NCBI RefSeq assembly: GCF_024753245.1
Contig: NZ_JANUGX010000026.1
Span: 1 to 64,000 of the forward strand
Source of the DNA: Massilia norwichensis
Lineage (GTDB): Bacteria; Pseudomonadota; Gammaproteobacteria; Burkholderiales; Burkholderiaceae_D
Reading direction: 5' to 3'
Length of the DNA: 64,000 nucleotides
Shown here: positions 1-9,370 of the stretch, piece by piece
Position numbering within the stretch: position 1 is the first letter of the stretch
How the letters are laid out: every line of letters starts with the position of its first letter
Made by a program: the position numbers and the translations under genes
Notes under the pieces: model-generated
What the model was told of the DNA's origin: nothing
The model's input: only the letters and a program-made list of their open reading frames with translations
The model's database searches: none

Positions 1-780
1 GCTAACTACCTCGGCCCATACGGCACGGAGGTAATTATTGTTCTCCTCCACGAGTTCCAAGTATGCCTGCCTCAGGCCATCAGTCTTCACCGATCGTAAA
101 TTCCGTTGTTTCCAGGTCGCTCGCAATCTTTCGACATGTTCACGCATTTCGCTGCTCGTTAGAGCCCAAGAAATGCGCAACCCATTGTGTACGGTTACCA
201 GTAGCCATATGATGTCTGGAAAACCCTGCAGCATGTCCTCCAACGCCATGGTTTTCCCTTTGGATAAATCCCATTGGTTTAGCGTCGAGATGGTCGTCCA
301 TCCGTTCCTCCCACGTCGAAGAGGATCGCTTAGGATGGCGAGCAGCCAGTCGTACATGTTTTCATGGTCAGCAATAGATGGGCGTGGCCCAGGAAGATCC
401 GCGGGCTTGGAGACGTTGGTTCCTTCCAAGAGCGGAATGAACTCATCGGAGTTGTATAACTGATTTAGTTGAATCCCATCCAAAACGTTATAGGCATAAT
501 AAAGGGGTAGAGCCATTGAGGAGCCGCCCGTTAGCCCAACGTAGGTCTCGTGCTGCCCCTTGTGCCAGCTAGGAAATCGGCCATATTCACAAATCTTGAA
601 CTCGATGCCGACCAAATGTGCGTCGTCGAGAAGTATTCCCACGTCGTAAGGACGCCCGTTTCCATCGACGGGGCTTTGCTCGTTCGCAGACGATACGTGC
701 ATCGTCATCTTCTTGTTGAGTTCGGAACACACGAACTTCATCGAGTGCGTGGCGAATGCCTGGAAAGTTGCTTCGTTCAT
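1..780 (-). CDS. Partial hypothetical protein with PD-(D/E)xK nuclease signature (3' end outside window)
   Basis: An uninterrupted minus-strand reading frame runs from ATG at 780 to the window edge, giving 260 residues without a stop. I translated it by hand. Residues 45-62 read YDVGILLDDAHLVGIEFK, that is D46, then E60-x-K62. This is the classic PD-(D/E)xK spacing, and a QHETY element follows at 76-80 that resembles the Q-x3-Y motif of many restriction-like nucleases. A GGAG Shine-Dalgarno lies about 11 nt upstream of the ATG. It starts 21 nt after the stop of the nSTAND3 gene and in the same frame, so the two are almost certainly one operon. Nuclease function is inferred from the motif only. 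I do not recognise the family, and the C-terminus is not in the window. Confidence 0.6.
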   Translation of the reverse strand, partial: MNEATFQAFATHSMKFVCSELNKKMTMHVSSANEQSPVDGNGRPYDVGILLDDAHLVGIEFKICEYGRFPSWHKGQHETYVGLTGGSSMALPLYYAYNVLDGIQLNQLYNSDEFIPLLEGTNVSKPADLPGPRPSIADHENMYDWLLAILSDPLRRGRNGWTTISTLNQWDLSKGKTMALEDMLQGFPDIIWLLVTVHNGLRISWALTSSEMREHVERLRATWKQRNLRSVKTDGLRQAYLELVEENNNYLRAVWAEVVS

Positions 781-801
781 TGTCTGGACTGCTCCAATAT
801 T

Positions 802-3075
802 TCAGCCGTCATCGTCGGCGATATCATCGAAGATGCTTCGATTACCACGCCTTTCTTCGACAGGTTCCACTGCCCCCAGAGCCCGAGGGCTCACGTTCGG
901 CTCTGGCGGTTCTGTCTCGGCGACCCACTCGTCGGCAAGGCACGTTTCCCGCTCAATAACGTTTACGACGCTGTCGTCGTTGCTGAAGCGCCTTTTGAGC
1001 GTGCTCAGCGATTCGAGAAAGTCTTGCATGTGCTCGTCCGGAGGCACGTCCGGCCGATGCCTGCTTTGTGTGCTCATACGTACCTCCGCCAGCTTGGGTA
1101 TCAGGTCCCTGCGAACGCTTTCGACAAGCGCGTCAAACTCCTCTTCCGTGAATACGCTTCGTATTCCGGGATCGTCCAGTGCGTGCATGTCGCGGCCTTC
1201 GATGGCATAGCTGCTGACTGCTTCGGTGAACTCCTTCCGATTTGTTTCTGGAAGGAGCCCGAAGCCGTGCAGGCGAACTGCAAGGTCGACTTCGGCAACT
1301 ACGCTGAGGCTGAGTCCCGGTTTGGATACTCGCGCCAGGATCTCCGGGTCCTGTGCGATATACAATTCAAGAAACTCCTTGGAGCAGCGGCTGGCAAGGA
1401 ACAGGTACAGTGCGCGCCGTGCGCCCCAAGACGACATCCACCCGACCTTGTACTCGTCGCTGGCTGAAAACTCCTTTAGGCGCGTGCACATCGCTGGGAA
1501 GAGCGTCCTCGGGACCACTACCGCCTTTTCGACACCGACGTTGCCGCAAGTGACTTGCGAAATCAGGTTCTGGGTAGAGCTGCCACTTAGGAAAATGCCG
1601 AGTAGGTCCGGACTGAAGGCCAGAGTGGCAGCATAAGCGTCGCCGATAGTCGGGTGCTTGAAGCGCCAGACATTCTGGTCATCAATCTGCAAGTGCGCGA
1701 CCAAGCTGCCGTTGAGCGCGTTCAAAGCGGCAATGCAATCCCCGAGCGTGCTACCGAAACGTTCCAGCGCTTCGGGTTCCGCGCCCCCAAGTGTAACGGG
1801 GCTCTCGAGATTGTCCTTCCTCATATATATCAAACCCAGCGCGGCCTTGCTACTCGCGTCCAAGCCTTGAATTACTTCCAGTAGAAGTTGCTCGCGCTTT
1901 TCCACGAACTGCCCTAGGTGGTATTCACTGAGGTAGAGCTCCTTGGTAAATAGGGGATCAGAGATGCGGCGCGCCGTTTCCGGAATGAAGCGCGCATGCG
2001 CCGCCATGTATTCCAGATGGGGCTCAATGGCGGACCGGAACGAGGTCGGCTGTCTTCCGAGTTTTAAATGGTTGTAAAGGATCTGCTGTTTTTCGATCTC
2101 GGACAGGTCGTGGACATCGATCACGACTTGGCTTTCGCTTAAGAGGGGAAATGCGCTTTCCTTGAGATCCTGGCGGGCGCGATTGTAAATATAATCCCTT
2201 GACGTCATGACTATCTTCGCGCCTTTGCGCAGCATCGCCCGTACCTGGGCAAGCGAATGGTTCCAGCCGTGAACCAATGGAGATTCGTACTGGGTGACGC
2301 CGAACGCGTCGTCAATCCAGAAAAACTGCGATGGCTCATTTACGTTCCAGCGTTCCACAACTTTCCCCGGATCGGCGAGCTTGAGCACTGACGACTTCCA
2401 CTTGTCGGCAGCCGCCATCGCCAACATTGAAGCAATGGTCGTTTTCCCCGCCGCAGGTTCCCCGATAAGTAGCACAAAGCCGTGTTCATCCAAGGCACTA
2501 ACGGCCTTCCGGTACGATTCAGTGATTACGACCTTGGCAAGGTCCTCCCTCAAGGACTCCAGAACCGCGCGCGCCTGGGCGTAGGCGCGCTCATCGAGGA
2601 TCTGGCTCAGGTCTCCCAAGCCGTACAGCCGCGGCACGAGCATCCTGAGCCGGGTGTTTTCTCTGATCTGATCCTCCATCCATGTCTGACCAAATATCAG
2701 GACGTGCTTGGCCCCCGCCCCGATCAGGGCAGATTTGATTGTTGCCTCCCGCTTCCCCGAAACGCCGGCGTTTGACATCAGCACGTAGACGTCGCAGAGT
2801 CCAGCTGCCACAAGCCTCCTCACTTTTGGCAGCTCGTCGGCAATGTCAGAACTGGAAAGGAGATGGCCGGCCTTACCCGAGAACTTACATTGGATCACGA
2901 AGTTCCCGCAGATATGCTGCCCGGGCGCGGGCGCCCAATGCCCTGCGAAGGCACCGTCACGCCCCGCGTCGTTCGAATCCAGAAAAGACTGTACAGTCTG
3001 GCCGAGGATTTCTCGAGCTATGGTGAGGCAAAGCTGTTGGAAGCTGTTCCATCCGATGCGGTGCAATTCGTACAT
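802..3075 (-). CDS. nSTAND3-type NTPase with N-terminal restriction-endonuclease-like domain
   Basis: This 757-residue protein starts MYELHRIGWNSFQQLC, an opening typical of nSTAND3 proteins. An N-terminal PD-(D/E)xK-like domain is suggested by D36/D40 and the strand FVIQCKFSG (Q62-C-K64). A P-loop NTPase follows with Walker A GEPAAGKTT at 205-213, Walker B FFWIDD at 251-256 and a sensor-like VMTSRDY. The rest is alpha-helical repeat-like sequence, as in STAND sensors. Proteins with this layout are studied or predicted as antiphage sensors whose NTPase core licenses a nuclease. ATG 3075 is the first start after an upstream stop in frame, and its ribosome site is weak. The partner gene at 1-780 follows directly. 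Family assignment is good. The phage trigger is unknown. Confidence 0.75.
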   Translation of the reverse strand: MYELHRIGWNSFQQLCLTIAREILGQTVQSFLDSNDAGRDGAFAGHWAPAPGQHICGNFVIQCKFSGKAGHLLSSSDIADELPKVRRLVAAGLCDVYVLMSNAGVSGKREATIKSALIGAGAKHVLIFGQTWMEDQIRENTRLRMLVPRLYGLGDLSQILDERAYAQARAVLESLREDLAKVVITESYRKAVSALDEHGFVLLIGEPAAGKTTIASMLAMAAADKWKSSVLKLADPGKVVERWNVNEPSQFFWIDDAFGVTQYESPLVHGWNHSLAQVRAMLRKGAKIVMTSRDYIYNRARQDLKESAFPLLSESQVVIDVHDLSEIEKQQILYNHLKLGRQPTSFRSAIEPHLEYMAAHARFIPETARRISDPLFTKELYLSEYHLGQFVEKREQLLLEVIQGLDASSKAALGLIYMRKDNLESPVTLGGAEPEALERFGSTLGDCIAALNALNGSLVAHLQIDDQNVWRFKHPTIGDAYAATLAFSPDLLGIFLSGSSTQNLISQVTCGNVGVEKAVVVPRTLFPAMCTRLKEFSASDEYKVGWMSSWGARRALYLFLASRCSKEFLELYIAQDPEILARVSKPGLSLSVVAEVDLAVRLHGFGLLPETNRKEFTEAVSSYAIEGRDMHALDDPGIRSVFTEEEFDALVESVRRDLIPKLAEVRMSTQSRHRPDVPPDEHMQDFLESLSTLKRRFSNDDSVVNVIERETCLADEWVAETEPPEPNVSPRALGAVEPVEERRGNRSIFDDIADDDG

Positions 3076-3806
3076 GTCGAACCGGTATAAGAAAATAAAT
3101 TCTGCAGCAGACGTCGTTCCCCGTCCATACGGGATATTTCCAACTCGGCATTAATGTTACCGTAAATTCTTTTCTGATCGAGCGGATCATGGAAAAAATG
3201 CCCGACGTAGCCCCGAGCTGAACGCGAAACAAGGCGGTCATCTTTGCGACAAGTCGGGCTCGCGTCACTCATCTAGTGGGAAGGCGACAACCTGCGGAGA
3301 CCACGTAAAGACTCAATTTTGGGACGGAGTTTCCCGGTCGTGCAGGGCTCAGGGCTAGCTGCAGCCGCTCTCGCGTGACAATGCGTGAGAATGTTGCCCT
3401 TGGTTTTCGATAGTATGTAGGACTTGTCTTACGCGCGATAATTCGTTGCGCAATTCCGGCGACTGTAGCGTACGGTGTACCGCCCAGCGGTACTCTCGAG
3501 GGCGTAGTTGGTCACCAGTCGCCATGTGAATGAGGTGCGATATAGGCAACGAGGTGCCGGTTCGGACGATCCTTTGCTGCCGGGCCGGATGCCACCTCTC
3601 GCACGACGAAACCGCTCATCTCTTCTCGTCAGGTGCGCTGCAATGGAACGGATGACAAATTCAGCAGTAGGCAACCGCAATGGCCATCAGCGGAAGCTTG
3701 CTTGGTCGACGCCAATGTCTGATGAAGGCTGATTGCAGAATTTCGAGCTGCGCCCGTGTTCGCCGTTGCAATTTAACTGAAGTATACGATTCTTGACGGG
3801 AGCAAA
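3076..3806. other. Intergenic stretch of about 730 bp without a convincing gene
   Basis: Short open frames exist on both strands, but none shows a recognisable product, a ribosome site or consistent codon use. The stretch must hold the promoter of the minus-strand nSTAND3 operon and that of the plus-strand ABC-3C operon. I see no clear repeat or RNA gene here. Confidence 0.5.
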
Positions 3807-5039
3807 GTGAGTAACGACGAGGATGAAAATTATCCAGCCACCGCCGTGTCAACGTGGAGCGGTTACGTGTACCAGGGCAAAATTGCGCTTTACCATTCTC
3901 TCAAGCTGATAAATCAAGGGGACAAGGATTTCGAGCTCCAATTAGACAGCACTGATGATTTCGCTATTTATAAGAACGGTGCTGTGCTTAGCGCCCATCA
4001 AGTGAAAGCCAAAATTAGCGGATATCGCAATGGGTACATTGAAGCTCTAGAAAAATCATCTGCTATCGAGTTTGACAGAACCAAGGGCATTTCGCGTTAC
4101 TTTCATGTATCAGTTCAACTTAACGATACTGACGATTACACCGGAAAAAACGGAGAGCTCGTCCGGTTCTACGCCTACGGCAATAATAAATATTGCGGAT
4201 TGGGCGAAATCGAAGTACTGACAAAAGAGGTCATCAGGAAGATCTGCGCTAGCCGTTCTATTACGATGACCGAGGATCTGTTGCATTATAACTATTGCCT
4301 ACTTTCCGAAAAGATAAGTACCAAAGCAGTAGCAATACATCGCTTGGTGCAGGACGATCGAGAAAAAGCGAACAAAGCCGCTTACGAAAATCGAATTGCG
4401 GCTCAAAGCTTGCTAGACGACATTCTGACCAAGAACCCTTATAACAGTACTGCGTACTACGCTGTGGAGTTGAAGGCTAAGCTATACAGTCATCTTGAAG
4501 ATAGGCTCGATCAAGCATTACCCGGTATGAGTGATGCAGCATACGCGAGAGCACGCAGACTCTTTGAACACATTCGCGTTGCAGATGCTAATGAAATGAA
4601 AACGCTCTGTCAGCTAATGAAGCCGTCGGAGCGTTTTTCAAGTATACAAAAAGCAGATATTAGAAGTTATTCTGGACTGATTGAGGCCATGAGTATTGAT
4701 CCAATACTTAAACAATTCCCTCACTACGTTGACGCCAAAAAGCGCTTCTACCTGCCGACCGCTCTTGATCTGCCCTTTCTTGATGACCAAGAAGGCTGCA
4801 CCTCGGACTTGCTCGGAGAAATGGAAAGCAATGGGGATCTACTTAGGCTTCTATTCGAATATAACCATCTCATTGCGTGTAGATCCACAACGTCTTTCGT
4901 TATCAGCACCAAATACACCCATTCCGACGACATGACCGATCAGGAAGTTAAAGACCGCACCGACAGCAATATCACTAAATCATTTTACTTAAGCATAGTT
5001 ACCAAAGAAGACGCAGAGGCTCGACTGAATGATAAATAA
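3807..5039 (+). CDS. ABC-three-component system effector: Cap4/DUF4297-like nuclease domain plus ABC-3C C-terminal region
   Basis: The gene starts at GTG 3807 with a GGGAG ribosome site and encodes 410 residues. The N-terminus has GYVYQGKIAL (19-28), the strand FELQLDSTDDF and AHQVKAK (D51 to Q65-V-K67). This matches the D...QxK layout of Cap4/DUF4297-type dsDNA nuclease domains. The C-terminal half fits the helical ABC-3C C-terminal region that is thought to bind the other components. It is the first gene of a tight operon: the next gene overlaps by 11 nt and the third overlaps the second by 26 nt. In ABC-3C systems the ATPase is thought to sense foreign DNA and the variable first protein delivers the toxic or nucleolytic effect. 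The region is AT-richer than the host, which suggests transfer. Confidence 0.7.
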   Translation: MSNDEDENYPATAVSTWSGYVYQGKIALYHSLKLINQGDKDFELQLDSTDDFAIYKNGAVLSAHQVKAKISGYRNGYIEALEKSSAIEFDRTKGISRYFHVSVQLNDTDDYTGKNGELVRFYAYGNNKYCGLGEIEVLTKEVIRKICASRSITMTEDLLHYNYCLLSEKISTKAVAIHRLVQDDREKANKAAYENRIAAQSLLDDILTKNPYNSTAYYAVELKAKLYSHLEDRLDQALPGMSDAAYARARRLFEHIRVADANEMKTLCQLMKPSERFSSIQKADIRSYSGLIEAMSIDPILKQFPHYVDAKKRFYLPTALDLPFLDDQEGCTSDLLGEMESNGDLLRLLFEYNHLIACRSTTSFVISTKYTHSDDMTDQEVKDRTDSNITKSFYLSIVTKEDAEARLNDK

Positions 5040-5694
5040 GATTATTGATGAGGCGCTCGTCGCTCATGGCTTCATAAAGGAGCATGCGACCGATCTCACC
5101 GGCTTCTACATCCGTGAATCAGGTTCAGCGATTAGGTTTGCGATCCTGCATAAGTTGGACCAGCTATCCAGCGCGACTGAACTCAACGCTGCCATTAATC
5201 AGTTGGCACCTGACTCGTTCCTCAGTCACCCAACGTTCAAAAAGAACTGCGATCTGATCTGCATTCATCACCTGAATAAACTGGCCGAGTTCAAAGATCA
5301 CGAAGAGCAGATATTCGCGATCGAGGAGGATCCTCACTTCTTCAAGAAATATATTCTGTACTATAGCGACACCGAAGAGAGCGCGATCCAAGATTATTCA
5401 TTTGATAAGCTCAGGGCCACTATCTCGGACAAGAGCCAGTTCAGCAACTACAAGAGCGATCCACTCGCTGCCACGCAGTACAGCGTGGCAGCAAAAATCT
5501 TCATCAAACTTCCATTCCTTGAGCTCCCATTCACCCGCAGAGAACTGGTGTCCTTGCGGCTGCAGGCAGCCGAAGCAGTTGCTGAAGCGGAACTCGATGC
5601 AACATACAAAACCATTCAGAAACTCACAGCAAACAACGTAGACGAATTGATTAAGGAGCTGATCGACAATGAGCTGGAAAATAGCGCGAATTGA
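5029..5694 (+). CDS. ABC-three-component system middle component
   Basis: This 221-residue acidic, mostly helical protein starts MINKIIDEALVAHGF. It sits between the nuclease-like protein and the SMC-like ATPase, overlapping both genes. Its size, position and helical character fit the 'middle component' of ABC-3C systems, an adaptor assumed to link the ATPase with the effector. No catalytic motif is visible. The tight translational coupling (11-nt overlap upstream, 26-nt downstream) supports a stoichiometric complex. The exact middle-component subfamily (MC1-like) is my best guess from memory of the family. Confidence 0.65.
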   Translation: MINKIIDEALVAHGFIKEHATDLTGFYIRESGSAIRFAILHKLDQLSSATELNAAINQLAPDSFLSHPTFKKNCDLICIHHLNKLAEFKDHEEQIFAIEEDPHFFKKYILYYSDTEESAIQDYSFDKLRATISDKSQFSNYKSDPLAATQYSVAAKIFIKLPFLELPFTRRELVSLRLQAAEAVAEAELDATYKTIQKLTANNVDELIKELIDNELENSAN

Positions 5695-7996
5695 AGTTTC
5701 TAGCTTCAAAGCTTTCAAGCACATCGATTTGAATTTAGGTACTTCATCCCTGCTGACTCTCGACGGGCCGAACGGGTATGGAAAGACCAGTATCTTCGAT
5801 GCCGTTGAGCTTCTACTTACAGGTCAGATCAAGAGGATCTTTAATCTCTTTACGACCTTAATGACAAGAAACAAAAGCAATTATGATGACAACCTGTTTT
5901 GGAACACTCGCTCCGGCAAAAAAGACTTGTCAATCAAGATTGAGTTCATTGACGGTGATCGAAGACTCGTTTTAGCCAGGCATGCACCTGTAAAATCGTT
6001 CGAAACCAAAGCGAACAACCGAGCCGATAAGTTCAAGCACTTCGCTCTCTATGAGCTACCCGCTTTCGACTCTACAGACTATACTCCCGCCAATTTACGC
6101 AAGGACGAATACCTCGATCAGGTCTTTGGCAAAAACTTCAGAGAGAATTTTGCGTTCCTTAACTACTTGGAGCAAGGACAAAATAAACTGCTCCACACCC
6201 GCGTGGACGAGCGTAAAGACGCGCTTGGGAACTTGTTCGACATTAACGACGTCGCCGCAGAGATTGAAAACTGCCGGTCGATCACAGGCAAACTCACCAA
6301 ATACTTGAGTGACGAGAATCGCAGAGCTGAGGAGCAGCGACTTAATAGCGAGTGCATTGCCCTACGTGAAATGGTTCAGGCCGACTTGGGTAGCGTTGAA
6401 TACAAAAAACTGTCGACCGTTAAGCCCGAGCCAGGTTGGGACAAGGAAGAACTATTCCTCACGTATGCCCAAGATGTTCATGCCCAGTTCCTGGAGTCGA
6501 TCCGTAAACTGAACGACCTGCTTCCATTGAAAGCAGCGATTCGCATCAGAGCTGAAAATGAAGCCATCGAAGCTGACATCAAACTGCATGCACAGTCGCT
6601 GAACAGCCTGGCGCAACTGGGCACTGACTTAAACAAGCTGGATGAACTAGACGCAACCAAAAAAGAGATCGACCAGCTCACGAGAGCCACCACCATCATT
6701 AAAAAAGGGGCGTCGGTTATCACAGCAGAGCAGGCCCGAACGCTTCCAGGCTGGACGACTGGTCGGCTGGGTTGGTTTGAAGAGCAGATTACAACACGCA
6801 ATGATTTACAGAGGAAAAATACCGCCAACGAGAGCTCTGCAGCCGAACTAGTTCGCTTGAAGCAACAACTGCTTGATGAGCACGCCAAGCTTTACCCGAA
6901 CGACAGTCTTTGCCCGCTGTGCGGCAATGACTGGAAAGCTCATGCATCGATGCTTAAAGCCGTTGAGGAAAGAGCCCAGAAGATCGCGGACGTCTTAGGC
7001 AAGGATGGTAAAGCCCTCGTCGCATTAATCACCTCGATGACCACCGAACTTGCCACCATTGAGGCATATATTCAGGCGCGCGAGGCAATCCTGAAGCCTG
7101 GATATAACGACGCATTGCATAAAGCGCTGACGGGAGCAAAAAACCGTCTCCCCGCAATCGAGCAGATGGCTGAACGGCTCAGGGCTGAAGGTATCCGAAT
7201 CACCTTCCCGTTCAACGAAGACGAAATGGTGGTAGCCACCCGCCTTGAAGAGCTACGCAATTTGATGCGCGCCAAGAAAACGGACGAGACCGTAATACCA
7301 CCAGAAGACTGGCGCCAAATTATCGATGCGGTGTTCAAGGACTTGCAGGACTTCTATATTTTGGATCCTCAAGATCTAAAAAACAAAGAACTCTACATTA
7401 AGATTAAGGCTAACGAAGCCCAGAGCAGCAGGCTTCAGAAATGCATCAAAGAGCTTGAAAAGATTCAACGCGACAACGATGCCGCTAACAAAGCCAAAGA
7501 GAAAGTCAACAAGCTACGTTTAACTTTGGAGAAAGCGGAACAAAAGTACGCTGATCAAACCATCTCGGAAATTGAACTCATTTTTCACATCTACAGTGGT
7601 CGGCTCATTCAGAACTACCAACGCGGCCTCGGGCTATTCATCGAGAGCCGGGATGGAAAGCAACTGAGGTTCCTGACGGCAGAAAAGTCCGACCATGATG
7701 CGGTAATGTCCATGAGCACAGGCCAGGTGTCAGCCCTCAGCCTCGCCTTCTTCCTGTCGCTCAACAAGGTCTATGCCGATGTCCCGCTCATCCTCATCGA
7801 CGACCCGTCTCAGTCCTTGGATGAGGTGAACGTCGCGTCTCTGACCGACCTGCTCCGCTGTGAGCTTAAGCATTGCCAGCTCATTGTATCGTCGCATGAA
7901 GAAGATATCTCGACATACATGCGATACCGCTTCAACCGGGCTGGATTGACGACGAGCTCGCTCAACATGCAACGCTTGGCTAAAGAAGCGGCGTAA
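5669..7996 (+). CDS. SMC/RecN-like ATPase with zinc hook, ABC-three-component system
   Basis: This 775-residue ABC ATPase of the SMC/Rad50 type begins with Walker A GPNGYGKTS at 33-41. Long charged coiled-coil segments flank a zinc-hook motif CPLC at about residues 415-418. The C-terminal half-site has the signature MSTGQVSALSLAFF, Walker B LILIDDPSQSLD near residue 710 and an H-loop SSHEE near 742. All catalytic motifs are intact. The ribosome site AAGGAG lies at a good distance from ATG 5669. A rho-independent terminator follows at 8004-8038. The protein is expected to dimerise through its head domains and to act with the two preceding proteins in antiphage or antiplasmid defence. Confidence 0.8.
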   Translation: MSWKIARIEVSSFKAFKHIDLNLGTSSLLTLDGPNGYGKTSIFDAVELLLTGQIKRIFNLFTTLMTRNKSNYDDNLFWNTRSGKKDLSIKIEFIDGDRRLVLARHAPVKSFETKANNRADKFKHFALYELPAFDSTDYTPANLRKDEYLDQVFGKNFRENFAFLNYLEQGQNKLLHTRVDERKDALGNLFDINDVAAEIENCRSITGKLTKYLSDENRRAEEQRLNSECIALREMVQADLGSVEYKKLSTVKPEPGWDKEELFLTYAQDVHAQFLESIRKLNDLLPLKAAIRIRAENEAIEADIKLHAQSLNSLAQLGTDLNKLDELDATKKEIDQLTRATTIIKKGASVITAEQARTLPGWTTGRLGWFEEQITTRNDLQRKNTANESSAAELVRLKQQLLDEHAKLYPNDSLCPLCGNDWKAHASMLKAVEERAQKIADVLGKDGKALVALITSMTTELATIEAYIQAREAILKPGYNDALHKALTGAKNRLPAIEQMAERLRAEGIRITFPFNEDEMVVATRLEELRNLMRAKKTDETVIPPEDWRQIIDAVFKDLQDFYILDPQDLKNKELYIKIKANEAQSSRLQKCIKELEKIQRDNDAANKAKEKVNKLRLTLEKAEQKYADQTISEIELIFHIYSGRLIQNYQRGLGLFIESRDGKQLRFLTAEKSDHDAVMSMSTGQVSALSLAFFLSLNKVYADVPLILIDDPSQSLDEVNVASLTDLLRCELKHCQLIVSSHEEDISTYMRYRFNRAGLTTSSLNMQRLAKEAA

Positions 7997-8003
7997 GGCT
8001 GTG

Positions 8004-8038
8004 CGGTAGCCAGCCAGGGCTTAGGTGGCTACCGTTTT
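8004..8038 (+). terminator. Rho-independent terminator of the ABC-3C operon
   Basis: An 8-bp perfect stem, CGGTAGCC (8004-8011) with GGCTACCG (8027-8034), is followed by TTTT, 8 nt after the stop codon of the ATPase gene. Confidence 0.75.
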
Positions 8039-8267
8039 GCCCCACCTATTGCCCTTTTCCGTTAGTTCGACCGCAGAGGCGAGATAGTTTTTCGAGGGTC
8101 GGGTCGGCGGCAGGCGTCCAGGTGAACTGCGCGGAGCTCTCGTTGTACTGGCTGACGAACCCGCGAACTTATGCGTCAGCTGCTTGACTCTTGGTCGCCG
8201 GCGTTTGCGTTTACACTCGGCACCCTACGCTATACCGCCTCGAGAATTTACTATGAACAATACAGAT

Positions 8268-9044
8268 CTAAGGGTTTCCATCAGCAACTGTTAATGTAAT
8301 GCCAATCGCTTCCTCCACCGGTCGGATACGAGCGACGTTCGCGAGCCGCTGTGCGGCGTCTGCAACTTCGATACTGCCGAGTGTGTCTCGTCTTGGACCC
8401 AAGGCGGAAGGTGCTATTGATGGCTCATTACCAGATGTACAAATTACCATTCTGTAGAGCATCTCACCAGCGTCGCTGAAATGCGTTGTCCGGACCGTAT
8501 TACCGTTTAATCTTCGAGTCGCCTCAGCGATTTCAATGCAATAGGCTCCCTGATCTGTATACACGAGCAAAAAACCGTCATTAGGCGATACTCGCTGTAT
8601 CTGTGCAATCTGCCCCGGCAGATGCTGGTCAGAGGCCGACAGCTCACCTTTTGCGTTGAGCTTCCCAACCTTCGCTTGAATAAGCAATGTCTTGGATAGT
8701 ATAGGAATATAGGCTCCTGACTGCGGCAAGACCTCTAGAAAAATTGCAATGTCGGCGCCAGTAGGGCCTTCCTGAGTTTTCGGGTTCATCGCCGCAACCG
8801 CAACTTTGAACTCGAACACATGGCCCGCAGCTAACACCGCCCTCGAACTGTTCTTTCCAGCGGTCCGCATGATCAAGACGGACATACCATTCGTTTCCGG
8901 CTCCAGACCTTTTGCAGCTTGCTCGTCGAGTTGCTCATTCAGCCCTTGGGTAACCAAGCGGCGCAATCCCATTGCGATACCAACTCGTGCCTCTTCGAAC
9001 GCCCTCTCTGGCTCGTTCTCCTGTTCAAACTCCAACTCAGACAT
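8268..9044 (-). CDS. Hypothetical protein with nuclease-like D...QxK motif
   Basis: A 258-residue protein starting at ATG 9044 behind an AGAAGA ribosome-site-like run. Residues 79-125 contain FEFKVAV, GADIAIFLEV (D98) and LLIQAKVGK (Q123-A-K125), followed by PGQIAQIQ. The layout beta-strand-D, beta-strand-QxK is that of restriction-like nucleases such as those that read 'GAD...Q.K'. I do not recognise a named family. It stands alone on the minus strand between the ABC-3C operon and the AbiJ-like gene, 326 bp downstream of the latter, so it has its own promoter. Its place inside a defence island supports, but does not prove, a defence role. Confidence 0.6.
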   Translation of the reverse strand: MSELEFEQENEPERAFEEARVGIAMGLRRLVTQGLNEQLDEQAAKGLEPETNGMSVLIMRTAGKNSSRAVLAAGHVFEFKVAVAAMNPKTQEGPTGADIAIFLEVLPQSGAYIPILSKTLLIQAKVGKLNAKGELSASDQHLPGQIAQIQRVSPNDGFLLVYTDQGAYCIEIAEATRRLNGNTVRTTHFSDAGEMLYRMVICTSGNEPSIAPSALGPRRDTLGSIEVADAAQRLANVARIRPVEEAIGITLTVADGNP

Positions 9045-9370
9045 TTTTTTCTTCTGATGAATAAATTGACATCTATGCTACCAAAACAGGCGAAAAACAG
9101 CCATTAGGCAATCGCGAAGTATGGCAATGTCGGGCCAACTTGGTGATCGAACTGTCGTTCTTACCATGCAGAGCATTAGTCCCAGAACCTAAATCGCGAT
9201 GCAGTGCGCCTACACCAGCAGCACCGCAGATGCCTGCGACGCACTTCGAGATCGATAATCAACTATTAGTCATCCGTCTATTCGTGAGCCGAACTTAAAG
9301 TCCTCCGACTCTCCCAGCATGCAGTAGCTATTGCTGATCACTACAATTCGCACATAAATTTGATTAATAT
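9045..9370. other. AT-rich intergenic region between nuclease-like and AbiJ-like genes
   Basis: No open frame with a recognisable product was seen. It should contain the promoter of the minus-strand gene at 8268-9044 and the 3' untranslated end of the AbiJ-like gene. I found no strong hairpin. Confidence 0.4.

Noticed and set aside
802..804. The TGA between the nSTAND3 gene and the same-frame partial gene as a selenocysteine codon joining them
   Set aside because: No SECIS-like hairpin follows the TGA, a ribosome site precedes the downstream ATG, and the protein around it has no reason to carry Sec. Two genes fit better.
3018..3272. An 84-codon minus-strand frame upstream of nSTAND3
   Set aside because: It overlaps the nSTAND3 start in a different frame, has no ribosome site and no recognisable sequence.
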